A stretch of DNA of 64,000 nt from Promethearchaeota archaeon (GCA_019057795.1 JAHLWS010000073.1:1-64000), one strand, 5' to 3'; positions 27,316-36,674 are shown, counted from the stretch's first letter. Numbers and translations: made by a program. The notes: generated by a model not told the origin, from the sequence alone.

Positions 27316-28014
27316 CTAAGTTTTAAAGCCAAGGTACATCCATAAAGCGAAGGTCATCATTACCCCTCTTACAAACCCAATAGCAATACCGGGTGGAACA
27401 ATAGAATCTAAAGCTCCGCAAACGACAAAAATTATGAATCCTAATGCTAGATAAATAAATTTTTTTCTCAACTCTCCTGTTGCCTGCTTAGCTTTTAATA
27501 AGAAACCAAAACCTAGAAATACAAGAGATACAACGAGAAAAAAAGCAATTAGGAAAAATGTTGGGTGAGCTCTAACAAAACTGGCATCAATTAAATCTTG
27601 ACCGGGAGTAACAAGTACCCATGTGAAAGAATCAGTTGTATAGAACCACAGAAAGTATTCAAATATAACTCCTAAGACTATCATACTTCCAACTAGGAAC
27701 CATTTTTTTTTTGGAATTAAAAGCGAACCACCAAGGTACATCGAGACAACTATTGCCGGGGCAACCCACATATAACTTAAAATCGAATATAAGGGAGTAG
27801 GTGTTATGTTGGTTTCTGTGAATATAACCAAAATAAAATCTATAAATGGACCAAGCCATAGAAAGCCGATGAAAAGCATTGTTAAAGCCGCCCATGTTAA
27901 AAGTTTTGCTTTTAATTTAATCGATTTATATAATGATAGCAAAGCAAAAATCGTAGCTGATAAAATGATACCCGATGCCGTCAAACCATCTAATAAACCT
28001 AACGCATCAACCAT
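27316..28014 (-). CDS. Seven-helix membrane protein of unknown function
   Basis: This 232-residue protein is nearly all membrane-embedded. Seven hydrophobic segments can be counted, with a short charged loop after the fifth (KAKQATGELRKKFIY). The pattern resembles the seven-helix sensor region found at the N-terminus of some prokaryotic signalling proteins, but no output domain is attached. No retinal-binding lysine is evident in the last helix. It is convergent with the V4R operon (47 bp between stops) and divergent from the penicillin acylase gene. Function unknown. Confidence 0.6.
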   Translation of the reverse strand: MVDALGLLDGLTASGIILSATIFALLSLYKSIKLKAKLLTWAALTMLFIGFLWLGPFIDFILVIFTETNITPTPLYSILSYMWVAPAIVVSMYLGGSLLIPKKKWFLVGSMIVLGVIFEYFLWFYTTDSFTWVLVTPGQDLIDASFVRAHPTFFLIAFFLVVSLVFLGFGFLLKAKQATGELRKKFIYLALGFIIFVVCGALDSIVPPGIAIGFVRGVMMTFALWMYLGFKT

Positions 28015-28189
28015 TTTAATATCAAATCTTTTTTTTTAATTTAGTTTTATTTAAATTGTATATATTATATTGTGGATTTTGTATTTATAATTATAATTAT
28101 TTCTTGATTGAATTCAACCTTTTTTTCTTATAAAAAAGATTAATTACTATTTCATTCAAAATAATCCTTTATTTTATAAAAATCGATAA

Positions 28190-28198
28190 TTTATATAG
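28190..28198 (+). promoter_or_regulatory. TATA-like box upstream of penicillin acylase gene
   Basis: TTTATATAG lies in the 260-bp divergent gap 28015-28274, about 77 bp before the ATG, and would give a leader of roughly 50 bases. An AGAGGT ribosome binding site is close to the ATG, which suits a leadered transcript. The rest of this gap is AT-rich and shows nothing else that I can support. Confidence 0.35.
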
Positions 28199-28274
28199 CA
28201 AATTGATATAAATTAATATAAAAATTTAATTCTATAAATTCAACAAAAACTATCTAAATTTTAGAGGTTTTATT

Positions 28275-30866
28275 ATGAGAAATCTAACAAAAAAAGCAGT
28301 AACAAAATTGTCAGTTTTTATTCCGCTTACTATCATATTAATGACTATATTTTCGTTGCCCTTAATGGGGTTACCTTCATTAGGGGGCCTCTTATTTCCC
28401 GGAAACGGAGTATGGAAAGTTCCAGGAGATCTTCCAGCGGCAGAACGGTTAAACATTCCGGGTTTAAGAGGGGAAGTTACCGTTATACGCGATGAATGGG
28501 GCATACCTCATATTTTTGCTTCTTACGAGGAAGATCTCTTTTTTGCTCAAGGCTATTGTCATGCTCAGGATAGACTCTTCCAAATGGATATGACACGTCG
28601 CCAAGTACGAGGAAAGTTGTCAGAAGTACTAGGTGAGGAATTATTAACTGAAGATAAATTCATGCTTGCTATCGGGATGGAAGATTGGGCAATTAAAACC
28701 GACGAATTGTTTAGGAAAATGCATGATAATGGAACGCTTGAATTCTTTAGTTCATTTGAAAGGTATGTAGATGGAATAAATTACTACATTGGGTCGCATA
28801 AAGATACTAAACCATTAGAATATCATTTAATGGGCTTGGAACCTACTGAATGGAGCACTGTAGACACTTTATGTTTAGTCCAAGAAATGGCGAGGCAAAT
28901 GAGTTGGAACTATCATGATTTGGATAGATACACCACTCTACTTGCATTGAATAATATTAATCTTACTTATTATAACGAATTATTTGGACTTACTTTACCG
29001 TACCAAATTCCTATTGTCCCTGACTACGGAGAATTCCCAGAAAGTCCAATGAAAGCTGGGTTTGAATTAAATCCTAGTTTTGCTTTAAAAACCGAAATTC
29101 AGAACTTCCTAGATAATGTCCAAAAAATAGATTCGGAGAAAACCTTGATGGAAAACCAAAAAGATCAAATAATTGGTTCAAACAATTGGGTTGTAAATGG
29201 CACTTTAAGCAATACTGGTGCACCAATCCTATGCAACGATATGCACCTTGGTTGGATGATGCCCGGAGTATGGTATGAGCAGCATTTAAAAGCTGAAGAT
29301 ACTGGATTTCATGTATATGGATTTATAATACCAGGAATGCCTGGTGTTGCCGTAGGTCATAACGAGAGGGTTGGTTGGGGGTTCACCAACACAGGATATG
29401 ATGTTTTAGATTGGTACTATTATAACACGGACGGACCAAATCAATACATTTACAATGGGACTTCAACATCATATACTGAAAAAAGTTATAGCATTAATAT
29501 TAAAGACCAAGAATCTGTAGAGTTCACTGTTAGACATACTGTTCACGGGCCTGTGTTAAGCGATTTACGCGATTTTGAATTGCCTCAATCTTTAGGAGAT
29601 ATAGTTTTAGCACCAAAATGGACTGCTAACGGTTATTTCTTCAATATACTTGCAGGTAATGGTTTCGATCGAGCGGAAAATAGAGAAGATTTCGACGAAG
29701 CTTCAAAAGACTGGACACTCCTCGCGCAAAATATAGTTTATGCCGATGTCGATGGAAATATTGCGATTAGACCAACAGGAAAAGTTCCAATTCGAGACGA
29801 TTCTAAAATTCCATTGGGTCATCTTGGTAACGGAACTCTTCCATACAATGGTTCAAATGGGGAAGGAGAATGGATTGGTTACATACCCTTCGAGGATTTG
29901 CCTAATTCTCTAAATCCAAATCAGAAATATTTAGCTTCTGCTAATCAAATCGTAGTAGGACCAGAGTATAATAGTTATTTCTTACAAAATGAATACGCAG
30001 ACGGATATAGAGCTAGAAGGATAAATGAACTACTTATGAATGCTGCTGATGGATCTATAAGTGTTGAAAGCATGATAACCATCCAAAATGATGTGAATTC
30101 AACGGCTGCGAGAGCTTTTATTCCGGAATTAATTGAAGCTATTAACGATTATTATGGTCCTACACCTTCTACAAAAATAAATAATGTTCTCACAGAATTA
30201 GAAAGTTGGCAATTTGTAATGGATAAAGAAGAAGCTGCACCAACTATTTACCGCAAGTGGAGAGATTATTTCCAAGATTTTACTTTTAACGACGAAAAGG
30301 AAACATATAATTTTACTGCACGAACAAGAATAGTTGTTTTAGAATATTTAATGAAGGAAGAAGAATTTTCCCATTGGTTTAATGATGTTTCCACACCATT
30401 GAACGAGACTAGAAACGAGATTATGATGCTAGCATTAAATGCCACAATCGATTGGTTAGAAAGTTTTTATGGCTCTGACGACCCATCAACTTGGAGGTGG
30501 GGCGATCTACATCAACTTTATTTTTCATCTCTTACGGGGTTAGATCCACTAAGTAAAGGGCCTTATGAAGCTGATGGAGAAGGGTACACCATCAATCCGG
30601 CTTGGGTAAATATTGACAATGGTGTTGGAATCGCGAGAGGTGGAGCATCTGAACGCCTAATTATTGACTTTAGCAACCTAAATAACTCTTTGAGCGTTAT
30701 TCCATCGGGGCAACGAGGGCTTTCAAACTCAAAACATTATTCAGATCAACTAGAACAACTGTTCTTACAAGGAAAATACCACTATCAATATTTTACGAAT
30801 ACATTATATAACTTTCCCACTAGTTCAATTGAATCTCAATTATTTTTCTTTCCAATAGGAGGTTAA
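28275..30866 (+). CDS. Penicillin acylase family N-terminal nucleophile hydrolase, membrane-anchored or exported
   Basis: This 863-residue protein has a membrane anchor or signal at about residues 13-35. The acylase alpha part begins VTVIRDEWGIPHIFA with AQGYCHAQDRLFQMD. The autoprocessing site is intact: Ser302 in the sequence IIGSNNWVV would become the N-terminal nucleophile after self-cleavage. The beta part shows LCNDMHLGWMMPGVWYE, PGVAVGHNERVGWGFTN, and late in the chain SGQRGLSNSKHYSDQ. Family members cleave amides such as penicillins, acyl-homoserine lactones or acylated peptides outside the cytoplasm; the substrate here cannot be read. The small membrane protein that starts 4 bp downstream, with its GGAGGT site overlapping this stop region, is probably a functional partner. 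Confidence 0.92.
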   Translation: MRNLTKKAVTKLSVFIPLTIILMTIFSLPLMGLPSLGGLLFPGNGVWKVPGDLPAAERLNIPGLRGEVTVIRDEWGIPHIFASYEEDLFFAQGYCHAQDRLFQMDMTRRQVRGKLSEVLGEELLTEDKFMLAIGMEDWAIKTDELFRKMHDNGTLEFFSSFERYVDGINYYIGSHKDTKPLEYHLMGLEPTEWSTVDTLCLVQEMARQMSWNYHDLDRYTTLLALNNINLTYYNELFGLTLPYQIPIVPDYGEFPESPMKAGFELNPSFALKTEIQNFLDNVQKIDSEKTLMENQKDQIIGSNNWVVNGTLSNTGAPILCNDMHLGWMMPGVWYEQHLKAEDTGFHVYGFIIPGMPGVAVGHNERVGWGFTNTGYDVLDWYYYNTDGPNQYIYNGTSTSYTEKSYSINIKDQESVEFTVRHTVHGPVLSDLRDFELPQSLGDIVLAPKWTANGYFFNILAGNGFDRAENREDFDEASKDWTLLAQNIVYADVDGNIAIRPTGKVPIRDDSKIPLGHLGNGTLPYNGSNGEGEWIGYIPFEDLPNSLNPNQKYLASANQIVVGPEYNSYFLQNEYADGYRARRINELLMNAADGSISVESMITIQNDVNSTAARAFIPELIEAINDYYGPTPSTKINNVLTELESWQFVMDKEEAAPTIYRKWRDYFQDFTFNDEKETYNFTARTRIVVLEYLMKEEEFSHWFNDVSTPLNETRNEIMMLALNATIDWLESFYGSDDPSTWRWGDLHQLYFSSLTGLDPLSKGPYEADGEGYTINPAWVNIDNGVGIARGGASERLIIDFSNLNNSLSVIPSGQRGLSNSKHYSDQLEQLFLQGKYHYQYFTNTLYNFPTSSIESQLFFFPIGG

Positions 30867-30870
30867 AAAG

Positions 30871-31281
30871 ATGGAAATAGAAAGGAGAACTTTTTTCATA
30901 AGTGTAGTTGTTGTTTTATGTCTAACTATGCTATTAACACTAGTTCCAGTTTGGCAGTTAGTCATAATCCCTGGTATTATTGCGGGAATGCTTAACAAAT
31001 CGTTAAAATATGGTGTTCTAAGCGGTTTTATCGGAGTTACACTTTCGTGGGGGATTTATGTTTTAGTTGGAGTGATTACAAGAAACGCATATGTTATCCT
31101 TGACCAGTTTGGAGCGTTGATTTTTGGAGAAGGATTTGGTTGGCTAATTCTAATACTCATAATCCTTTTAGCCGCTATTTTTGGCTCTATGGGTGGCGGA
31201 ATTGGCAACGGTTTCATGACTCTAATTAACGCTTACCTCGAGAAGCATCCTTATCGAGATTCGAAAACAAAATCAGAATAG
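30871..31281 (+). CDS. Small four-helix membrane protein
   Basis: This 136-residue protein has about four hydrophobic helices with glycine-rich turns (PGIIAGMLNKSLKYGVLSGFIG; GSMGGGIGNGF) and a charged C-terminal tail. The Gly-rich repeat pattern resembles small archaeal membrane proteins of the DUF5518 kind, but I cannot confirm the family. Its start lies 4 bp after the penicillin acylase stop and has a GGAGGT ribosome binding site, so the two are co-translated. Confidence 0.6.
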   Translation: MEIERRTFFISVVVVLCLTMLLTLVPVWQLVIIPGIIAGMLNKSLKYGVLSGFIGVTLSWGIYVLVGVITRNAYVILDQFGALIFGEGFGWLILILIILLAAIFGSMGGGIGNGFMTLINAYLEKHPYRDSKTKSE

Positions 31282-31426
31282 CAACATAAAGAAAATTAAA
31301 CAAAATTTCTTTTTTTTTCATTCATTTTGATGTTTAATTTATCAATTTTTCAATTATATAAATTATAGAGAAAAGGATCGATGCAAATCGGGATTTGAAA
31401 AATAGAATATTATTTTAACGCGTTTC

Positions 31427-31798
31427 CTAATCTAATAAAGCTGCAATTCTATTGGAAACGCTCTGGATATTTAGAAAAACCATTCCTAGGCTAGAACTAG
31501 CGCTACAAAGAGTGCATAAAATAGCATTTTCACCAGCTTTAGAGAGAATTATGATACCATTTAATCCTTCAATAAGTATTCTTTTTAATTCACCTCTCTC
31601 AAGCTCCTCGACCGCACGCTCTGAAACGCTCTGTATAGCGGCAGACATGGCAGAAACAATCCCATCGTTTACATCCCTACTCAAAACGGAACAAATTGGA
31701 AGCCCTTGAACACTAACTATTGCGGAGCCTTCGATATCGCTATTTACAGCCGATAATTTTCTTAATAAATCCGTGAGCTCACTGATATTCTCAGACAA
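31427..31798 (-). CDS. Roadblock/LC7-domain protein, TTG start
   Basis: This 123-residue protein is one roadblock/LC7 domain: an N-terminal helix, the strand EGSAIVSVQGLPICSVLS, the long helix GIVSAMSAAIQSVSERAVEEL, and the strands KRILIEGLNGIIILSKAGENAILCTL. Such proteins dimerise and serve as platforms for small Ras/Rag/MglA-like GTPases; Asgard genomes hold many of them. The frame opens with TTG at 31798 behind an AAGGAGG site nine bases away. An ATG four bases further upstream is in another frame and reads only three codons before TGA, so TTG is the real start. No GTPase gene is adjacent. Confidence 0.85.
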   Translation of the reverse strand: MSENISELTDLLRKLSAVNSDIEGSAIVSVQGLPICSVLSRDVNDGIVSAMSAAIQSVSERAVEELERGELKRILIEGLNGIIILSKAGENAILCTLCSASSSLGMVFLNIQSVSNRIAALLD

Positions 31799-31807
31799 CC
31801 ATGATTG

Positions 31808-31814
31808 CCTCCTT
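31808..31814 (-). promoter_or_regulatory. Shine-Dalgarno site deciding the TTG start of the roadblock gene
   Basis: On the minus strand AAGGAGG ends nine bases before the TTG at 31798, and five bases before an out-of-frame ATG at 31802 that is closed by TGA after three codons (Met-Val-Val). The strong site supports translation from TTG. The overlapping three-codon frame could lower or couple initiation. Confidence 0.6.
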
Positions 31815-32019
31815 TCTTTTAAACGAAGGTTTCATTAACTTAATAATATTTTCACTCAATTACAAATCAACCTAGTAAGTGATAAATTATTAAGTTGTAT
31901 GATATTAAAATTAACTTTATTTAATTATTAATGTTTACTTTATTTTTTTTTTATTTTATAAAATTTGATATTGCTTATTTAAAAAATATTTTTATCAATT
32001 TTTACATTTACATATTTTA

Positions 32020-32994
32020 ATGACTGAGAATAATAATTTGAAAAATCAATCTGAAAAAAAAAACAATAAAGAAGACGACGAAGAAGAAGAGAATAAACTT
32101 AAAATCGAATCTCTTACTAAAGCTGGAAAGATTGCTCAGGAAGTAAAGAAGTACATTAAACCGCAAATACAAGTTGGAACAAAAGTGTTAAATTTAATTG
32201 AAAACACAGAGAAGAAAATCGTTGAATTAGGCGGAGGGTGGGCATTTCCCGTTAATGTTAGTATAAACAACATTGCAGCTCACTATACATCTCCAATAAA
32301 GGACGATGAACTTACGATTAAAGAAGGAGATATTGTTAAAATCGATTTAGGCGTTCATATCGACGGATACATAGTGGACACAGCTTTTACCGTAAGTTTT
32401 AACGACAAGAAATCTCTTGAAAACATAATTCAAGCAACCGAAGTCGCTCTAGAAGCCGCAAAAATGATGGCTAAACCTAAAATCAACACGAAAGAATTAG
32501 GTAAAAAAATCGAAGATATCGTAAAAGGTTTTAAATTTAATCCAATAAAAGAACTTGGTGGACATCAAATTGAAAGGTGGACCGTTCATGGAAAAAAACA
32601 ATTGCCAGAATTAGGTGTTCAAGGTGGAGATATAATGGAAGAAGGTGAAGTCTTTGCCATAGAAATATTTGCTTCGACGGGGGAAGGTACAGTTCATAAT
32701 ACCAAATACTCTTATATTTACGAATTGAATCCATATGCAGGAAGGGTACCTCTACGTAGAAAAACATCTAAACAAATTTTAGGGCACATAAATAAGAATT
32801 ACAAAACGCTCCCTTTTGCAGAAAGATGGTTAGGAAAAGATTTTAGAATGGGAGTAATGTTTGGACTTCAAGAACTAGTACAACAAGGAAAAATACAAGT
32901 TCATTATGTATTGGCGGAACAAAAAGGAGAATTTGTAGCTCAAAGTGAACAAACGATTTTAATAACTGAAGATGGATTTAAACAACTAACATAA
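32020..32994 (+). CDS. map: Methionine aminopeptidase, archaeal type II
   Basis: This enzyme removes the initiator methionine. The 324-residue protein has all five metal ligands of the family: Asp109 and Asp120 in DLGVHIDGYIVD, His182 in GGHQIE, Glu215 in FAIEIFAS and Glu310 in QSEQT, plus the substrate-binding His in AAHYTSP. It belongs to the type II form found in archaea and eukaryotes. An extension of about 30 Lys/Glu/Asn-rich residues precedes the catalytic core, longer than in most archaeal enzymes and reminiscent of the charged N-termini of eukaryotic MetAP2. It stands alone; the glycosyltransferase gene follows after 37 bp. Confidence 0.95.
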   Translation: MTENNNLKNQSEKKNNKEDDEEEENKLKIESLTKAGKIAQEVKKYIKPQIQVGTKVLNLIENTEKKIVELGGGWAFPVNVSINNIAAHYTSPIKDDELTIKEGDIVKIDLGVHIDGYIVDTAFTVSFNDKKSLENIIQATEVALEAAKMMAKPKINTKELGKKIEDIVKGFKFNPIKELGGHQIERWTVHGKKQLPELGVQGGDIMEEGEVFAIEIFASTGEGTVHNTKYSYIYELNPYAGRVPLRRKTSKQILGHINKNYKTLPFAERWLGKDFRMGVMFGLQELVQQGKIQVHYVLAEQKGEFVAQSEQTILITEDGFKQLT

Positions 32995-33031
32995 AAAGTT
33001 GATCCTTCAATAAAACAACGTTTGATTTTAG

Positions 33032-34141
33032 ATGAAAAAGTTAAAAATTTGTTTAGTATCATTAACAGTTTCTCCTGATAGCGCCGATGGAGAGGCAAAA
33101 GTCATCAGAGCAATTTTTGAATATCTAAAAAAGCAAGGACACAAAGTAAAATTAATTACTGGTAAATGGAACAAAGATTTAGACAACACGGATATCGTTC
33201 AGTTTGATTTAGTTAGAAAAAGATTTTTTTGGGCTCCAAATTTTTGTTACAAGGTAATTAAATTCTTAAGGAATAATAATTTCGACATCGTACACGCTAA
33301 TAGTGCCAAAGCAGCTTTACCAATTATTTTATCTAACCAAAAAAGATTCATTTGCACGATCCACGATTTTACTCCTTTTGAAACAAAACTTACAAGAATT
33401 CCTCTAGAAAAGTTTTTGATAAAATATGTTTCAAAAAAAGCATCGTTAATAACTACTGTTTCTAATTATGTTAAGCAAGAATTTCAATATTTCATTCCAA
33501 AAATTGATAAGAATAAAATTGTCACCATTTTCAATGGTATTGAGGAAAAGTACAATCCTTACCCCATCGAAGCTCAAAGATTAAAGGAAAAATTAAACAT
33601 TAAAGGCCCTGTTTTATTATATATCGGAAGAATAGCTCCTTATAAAGGAGTAGGTAACATAATTGAAGCTTATAGACTGGTTAAAAACGAAATTCCAAAC
33701 CTTAATTTAGTTATTGGAGGTAGACCAGATTATTTGATGGAAAAAGCGTACAATAATTGGAAAAATGAAAACAAAGACATTTATTTTATGGGATATCTTC
33801 CAGAAGAAGAAGTCCCTTTTTATTATTCTATGGGAGATATTTTTATAACTTTTTCTTCATCTTCCGAAGGATTTGGATTAACTCCGCTAGAAGCTATCTC
33901 GTGTGGAACGCCCGTAATATGTTCCTCAATTTCAGTATATCGAGAGATTCTAAAGAACCATGCTCTGTTCGTTCCTCCTAAAGATTCGAAAAAATTGGCT
34001 GAAAAAATAAAAATTCTCCTCAATGATAATGAATTGAGAAATGAAATAGTAAAAGACGCTCAAGGTTTTATAAAAAAATACAGTTGGGACGCGGTTGGTA
34101 AAAGATTAGAAGAAGAATATGAAAAATTTTTAACTAATTAG
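33032..34141 (+). CDS. GT4-family glycosyltransferase
   Basis: This 369-residue GT-B fold glycosyltransferase moves a sugar from a nucleotide sugar to an acceptor. The N-terminal half has VIRAIFEYLKKQGHKV and FDIVHANSAKAALP. The donor-binding half has LLYIGRIAPYKGVGNIIEAY and the EX7E-type segment SEGFGLTPLEAISCGTPV, all typical of family GT4. Its 3' end overlaps by four bases the end of a convergent DUF354 gene. Together with the acyltransferase and GlcNAc-1-phosphate transferase nearby it suggests synthesis of a surface glycan or lipid-linked sugar. Donor and acceptor are unknown. Confidence 0.92.
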   Translation: MKKLKICLVSLTVSPDSADGEAKVIRAIFEYLKKQGHKVKLITGKWNKDLDNTDIVQFDLVRKRFFWAPNFCYKVIKFLRNNNFDIVHANSAKAALPIILSNQKRFICTIHDFTPFETKLTRIPLEKFLIKYVSKKASLITTVSNYVKQEFQYFIPKIDKNKIVTIFNGIEEKYNPYPIEAQRLKEKLNIKGPVLLYIGRIAPYKGVGNIIEAYRLVKNEIPNLNLVIGGRPDYLMEKAYNNWKNENKDIYFMGYLPEEEVPFYYSMGDIFITFSSSSEGFGLTPLEAISCGTPVICSSISVYREILKNHALFVPPKDSKKLAEKIKILLNDNELRNEIVKDAQGFIKKYSWDAVGKRLEEEYEKFLTN

Positions 34142-35247
34142 ATCTCTTTTATTAAATTCTCCTTTACAATTTTAAAGCAAATTTCGTTTGGGTTTTCAAA
34201 TTGCATAATTTTTTTTTTAAATGAATTGGTAAATCTGTTGTGATGAGGTTTTTCAGAAAGAATTTCTATAGACTTCCCTATAATTTTTTCAGATTCTTTT
34301 ATATGTTCTAAAGGGAAACCATTATTTATTAAAAAATGTTCCTGAGGGGCGGTATCTCCGGGAAAAAATTCAATGCTTGGCACATTTAATAAACTCGATT
34401 CCCGAACGATCGTACCTCCACCACTGATTACTAACGCACTGAAATAACATAAATCGACCATATTCGGCATAAACCGCGTGATAATTACGTTGGAATTATC
34501 AATATATTTTTTCAACTTTTTTTTCAGGTATAGTTCTTGTTTTTCTGTTCTTACAATTAAAAAATATTTAAGATTTGGAAATTGATTAAATATTGTGGGA
34601 AAAAATTGACTAATTAATGTTTCTTCTGGTTTTAGTTCTCCTATGAAATAACTAGCAAACGAAGGTTCACTTCTAATAATTACGAATTTTCCCTTTTCTA
34701 AGTCGTTTTTTTCAAGTATATTGGGATTAGGTTCGTATTCTGAAAGCCAAGCTATCTCATCGATACCATTATATCTGATTAATCTCTCCGGATTGGCGTG
34801 GAGATGGATATACCATTCTTCTGGAACACACATCGGAGTAATTATATGATCTAAATATGGAAATATTTGTTTACACACCGGAACATTTCGAGGCTCATCG
34901 TTATAACCTATTGAGGGAATGTTCAATCCGTAAGATATTCTAGTGCCTTCCACAGAAGAAAAAGTTACAAAATAGTCTGGAGTAAATTTTATAACATATG
35001 GGTAAAGTTTAGACAAGCGATCGATGTAAGTTTTTAATTTATCTTCCAGTTTTTCACCTCCGTGCTTCCCAACTTTCTGATACTTAACATGTAAGTCGTC
35101 TAAAATTTGAAAAGTAGAATCGTAATCTCGAGCAGTAATTAAAAGTTCTGCACCTTCCTTCTGAAATTTTTTTAGAAGACGATTAAACATAATTCCCGTT
35201 TTTGGTTCTTCTATATCAATCCAAACTTTTTTGTTTAATAAACTCAT
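34138..35247 (-). CDS. DUF354 protein, GT-B / UDP-GlcNAc epimerase-like fold
   Basis: This protein of about 369 residues fits DUF354: start KKVWIDIEEPKTGIMFNRLL, then ELLITARDYDST, HGGEKLEDKL, and a glycine-rich segment SGGGTIVRESSLLNVPSIEF followed by GDTAPQEHFLINNG. The family has the two-domain fold of UDP-GlcNAc 2-epimerases and GT-B transferases and is found in archaeal polysaccharide clusters. I start it at the ATG at 35247, where the family homology begins; an ATG at 35319 would add 24 residues and overlap the upstream gene. It probably shares an operon with the acyltransferase gene upstream. The exact reaction is unknown. Confidence 0.75.
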   Translation of the reverse strand: MSLLNKKVWIDIEEPKTGIMFNRLLKKFQKEGAELLITARDYDSTFQILDDLHVKYQKVGKHGGEKLEDKLKTYIDRLSKLYPYVIKFTPDYFVTFSSVEGTRISYGLNIPSIGYNDEPRNVPVCKQIFPYLDHIITPMCVPEEWYIHLHANPERLIRYNGIDEIAWLSEYEPNPNILEKNDLEKGKFVIIRSEPSFASYFIGELKPEETLISQFFPTIFNQFPNLKYFLIVRTEKQELYLKKKLKKYIDNSNVIITRFMPNMVDLCYFSALVISGGGTIVRESSLLNVPSIEFFPGDTAPQEHFLINNGFPLEHIKESEKIIGKSIEILSEKPHHNRFTNSFKKKIMQFENPNEICFKIVKENLIKEI

Positions 35248-35309
35248 CTTAAGATCAACTTTCTTAATGATAAATTGAATAATTTCATTAAATTGGAATT
35301 GCCAATTTT

Positions 35310-36065
35310 TTATTTCCAATCTTTAGGAATTTTTTTTAAAAACTTTGCTGGGTTTCCTACAACAATGTCGTTTTCTTCAGTATTTTTTGTAACTACAGAT
35401 CCTGCTCCAACGATCGTCCCCCTTTTTAAAGTAATTCCTGGCATAATTACTGAGTTTGCCCCCAAAGAAACGTAATCTTCAATTTTAGGTCCGTTTAAAT
35501 CAAATTCTTTTCGCATCATATATTTATCATTTGTTAATTTGCTATATGGACCCATAAAAACGTTGTTTCCAATTGTAGAGTATAAAGGAATGTAAACTCC
35601 CGTTTGAATACTTACATTGTTTCCTATAACTACATTTCCATCGATAATCGTGTTAGTACCTATTAAAGTGCTGTTTCCTATGGATGTTTTTTCTCTAATC
35701 ATAACATTATGTCCCGTCTGGCATTTGTCCCCGATGATCACTTCAGAATATATTATAGAGCCTGCTCTGATGGTGCATTCCTTTCCTATTGTAATTAATG
35801 GACTCTCAAAATCTGTTATCTCTTTCTTGTCTTTTATAATAGCTGTTAAATCCGCTCTCTGCGGATGTCCAATGATACAATTTTCGCCTAAATATGTCTC
35901 TGAGTGAATCAAAGCATTTCCATAAATCTTAACTCCCATGGAAAGATAAACATCACTTTCAATTTTAACTCCTTTTCCTATTGCTGTAAAATTATCAATG
36001 AATACCGTCTCGTGGATAAATGCCTTTTTGTGGATAAAAGATAAATTTTTTCTCTCTAGATTCAC
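35310..36065 (-). CDS. Hexapeptide-repeat (left-handed beta-helix) acyltransferase, GTG start
   Basis: This 251-residue protein is built of isoleucine/valine hexapeptide turns (for example IGKGVKIESDVYLSMGVKI and IIDGNVVIGNNVSIQTGVYI), giving a left-handed beta-helix as in WbbJ/LpxA-like acyl- and acetyltransferases. Such enzymes acetylate or acylate nucleotide sugars. The end PGITLKRGTIVGAGSVVTKN and IVVGNPAKFLKK is the usual family finish, the latter being the acetyl-CoA site. The start is GTG at 36065. It lies 62 bp upstream of the DUF354 gene on the same strand, so both probably act on the same glycan. Confidence 0.88.
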   Translation of the reverse strand: MNLERKNLSFIHKKAFIHETVFIDNFTAIGKGVKIESDVYLSMGVKIYGNALIHSETYLGENCIIGHPQRADLTAIIKDKKEITDFESPLITIGKECTIRAGSIIYSEVIIGDKCQTGHNVMIREKTSIGNSTLIGTNTIIDGNVVIGNNVSIQTGVYIPLYSTIGNNVFMGPYSKLTNDKYMMRKEFDLNGPKIEDYVSLGANSVIMPGITLKRGTIVGAGSVVTKNTEENDIVVGNPAKFLKKIPKDWK

Positions 36066-36128
36066 TTTTCCAGCTTCACTTTAAATTAGTATTTAGTTGA
36101 ATTATTTTTCAAAATAATATTAACTTAA

Positions 36129-36422
36129 TCATTTTCCACATTTACAAGGGGAAGAGTTGCATTTCTTGCATTTATTTGGATACTTGCTAAATAATGCTTT
36201 TTCTATATCAACTTCTAATAAATTTGCGATGGAAACAGTCCATGCGATAATATCAGCTAATTCCTCTGAAGATTTTTCTTTATCTATATTTTGAGAATTA
36301 AATAATGTAGCTAGCTCCCCAATTTCTTCTATCAACCAGATAAATGTACTTTTAAGGCCCCTATTTAAGTCCTTTTGATAATAGAGCCTCTTTATTAAAT
36401 CCTGGAAGTCTGAAATATTCAT
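36129..36422 (-). CDS. MazG-like nucleotide pyrophosphohydrolase with C-terminal cysteine knuckle
   Basis: This 97-residue protein has the MazG metal-binding pattern: WLIEEIGELATL (ExxE) followed by SSEELADIIAW (ExxD). It would hydrolyse a nucleoside triphosphate to the monophosphate and pyrophosphate, as in house-cleaning of odd nucleotides. The last 15 residues hold a cysteine cluster KCKKCNSSPCKCGK, which could bind zinc. It lies between the acyltransferase and Sec61-beta genes, all on the minus strand, without clear functional connection. Confidence 0.85.
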   Translation of the reverse strand: MNISDFQDLIKRLYYQKDLNRGLKSTFIWLIEEIGELATLFNSQNIDKEKSSEELADIIAWTVSIANLLEVDIEKALFSKYPNKCKKCNSSPCKCGK

Positions 36423-36467
36423 AATAAGAAAAATAAATTTATATAAAAAATTTTAATAAAAAAAAAT

Positions 36468-36674
36468 TTAAAATAACCATTCAAAAATGCCTAACCAAGC
36501 AAACATTACCATTGCAATTAAAGCAACGGCAAAAATTACAGTAGTTATTGGGCTGATTTTAATTCCAATTGAACTATCTTCAAAAAATCTCATTAAACCT
36601 GCTCCCCCTAAAGGCATTGGAGCACTTCCACTTCTTCTTTTCTTACGTCTTGATTGACTTTGTCGAGATGGCAT
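36468..36674 (-). CDS. secG: Preprotein translocase subunit Sec61-beta
   Basis: This 68-residue protein has a basic, Ser/Arg-rich N-terminus, the conserved PMPLGGAGLMRFFED segment and one C-terminal membrane helix. It is the beta subunit of the archaeal/eukaryotic SecYE-beta protein-conducting channel. It lies 45 bp upstream of the mazG-like gene. Its closeness to the ribophorin I-like gene, divergent at 36829, is notable because in eukaryotes ribophorin I sits at the Sec61 channel, but gene order alone does not show a complex here. Confidence 0.93.
   Translation of the reverse strand: MPSRQSQSRRKKRRSGSAPMPLGGAGLMRFFEDSSIGIKISPITTVIFAVALIAMVMFAWLGIFEWLF

Noticed and set aside
27316..28014. 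Rhodopsin-like assignment for the 7TM protein
   Set aside because: No retinal-binding lysine is evident in the last helix and no other rhodopsin motif is seen.
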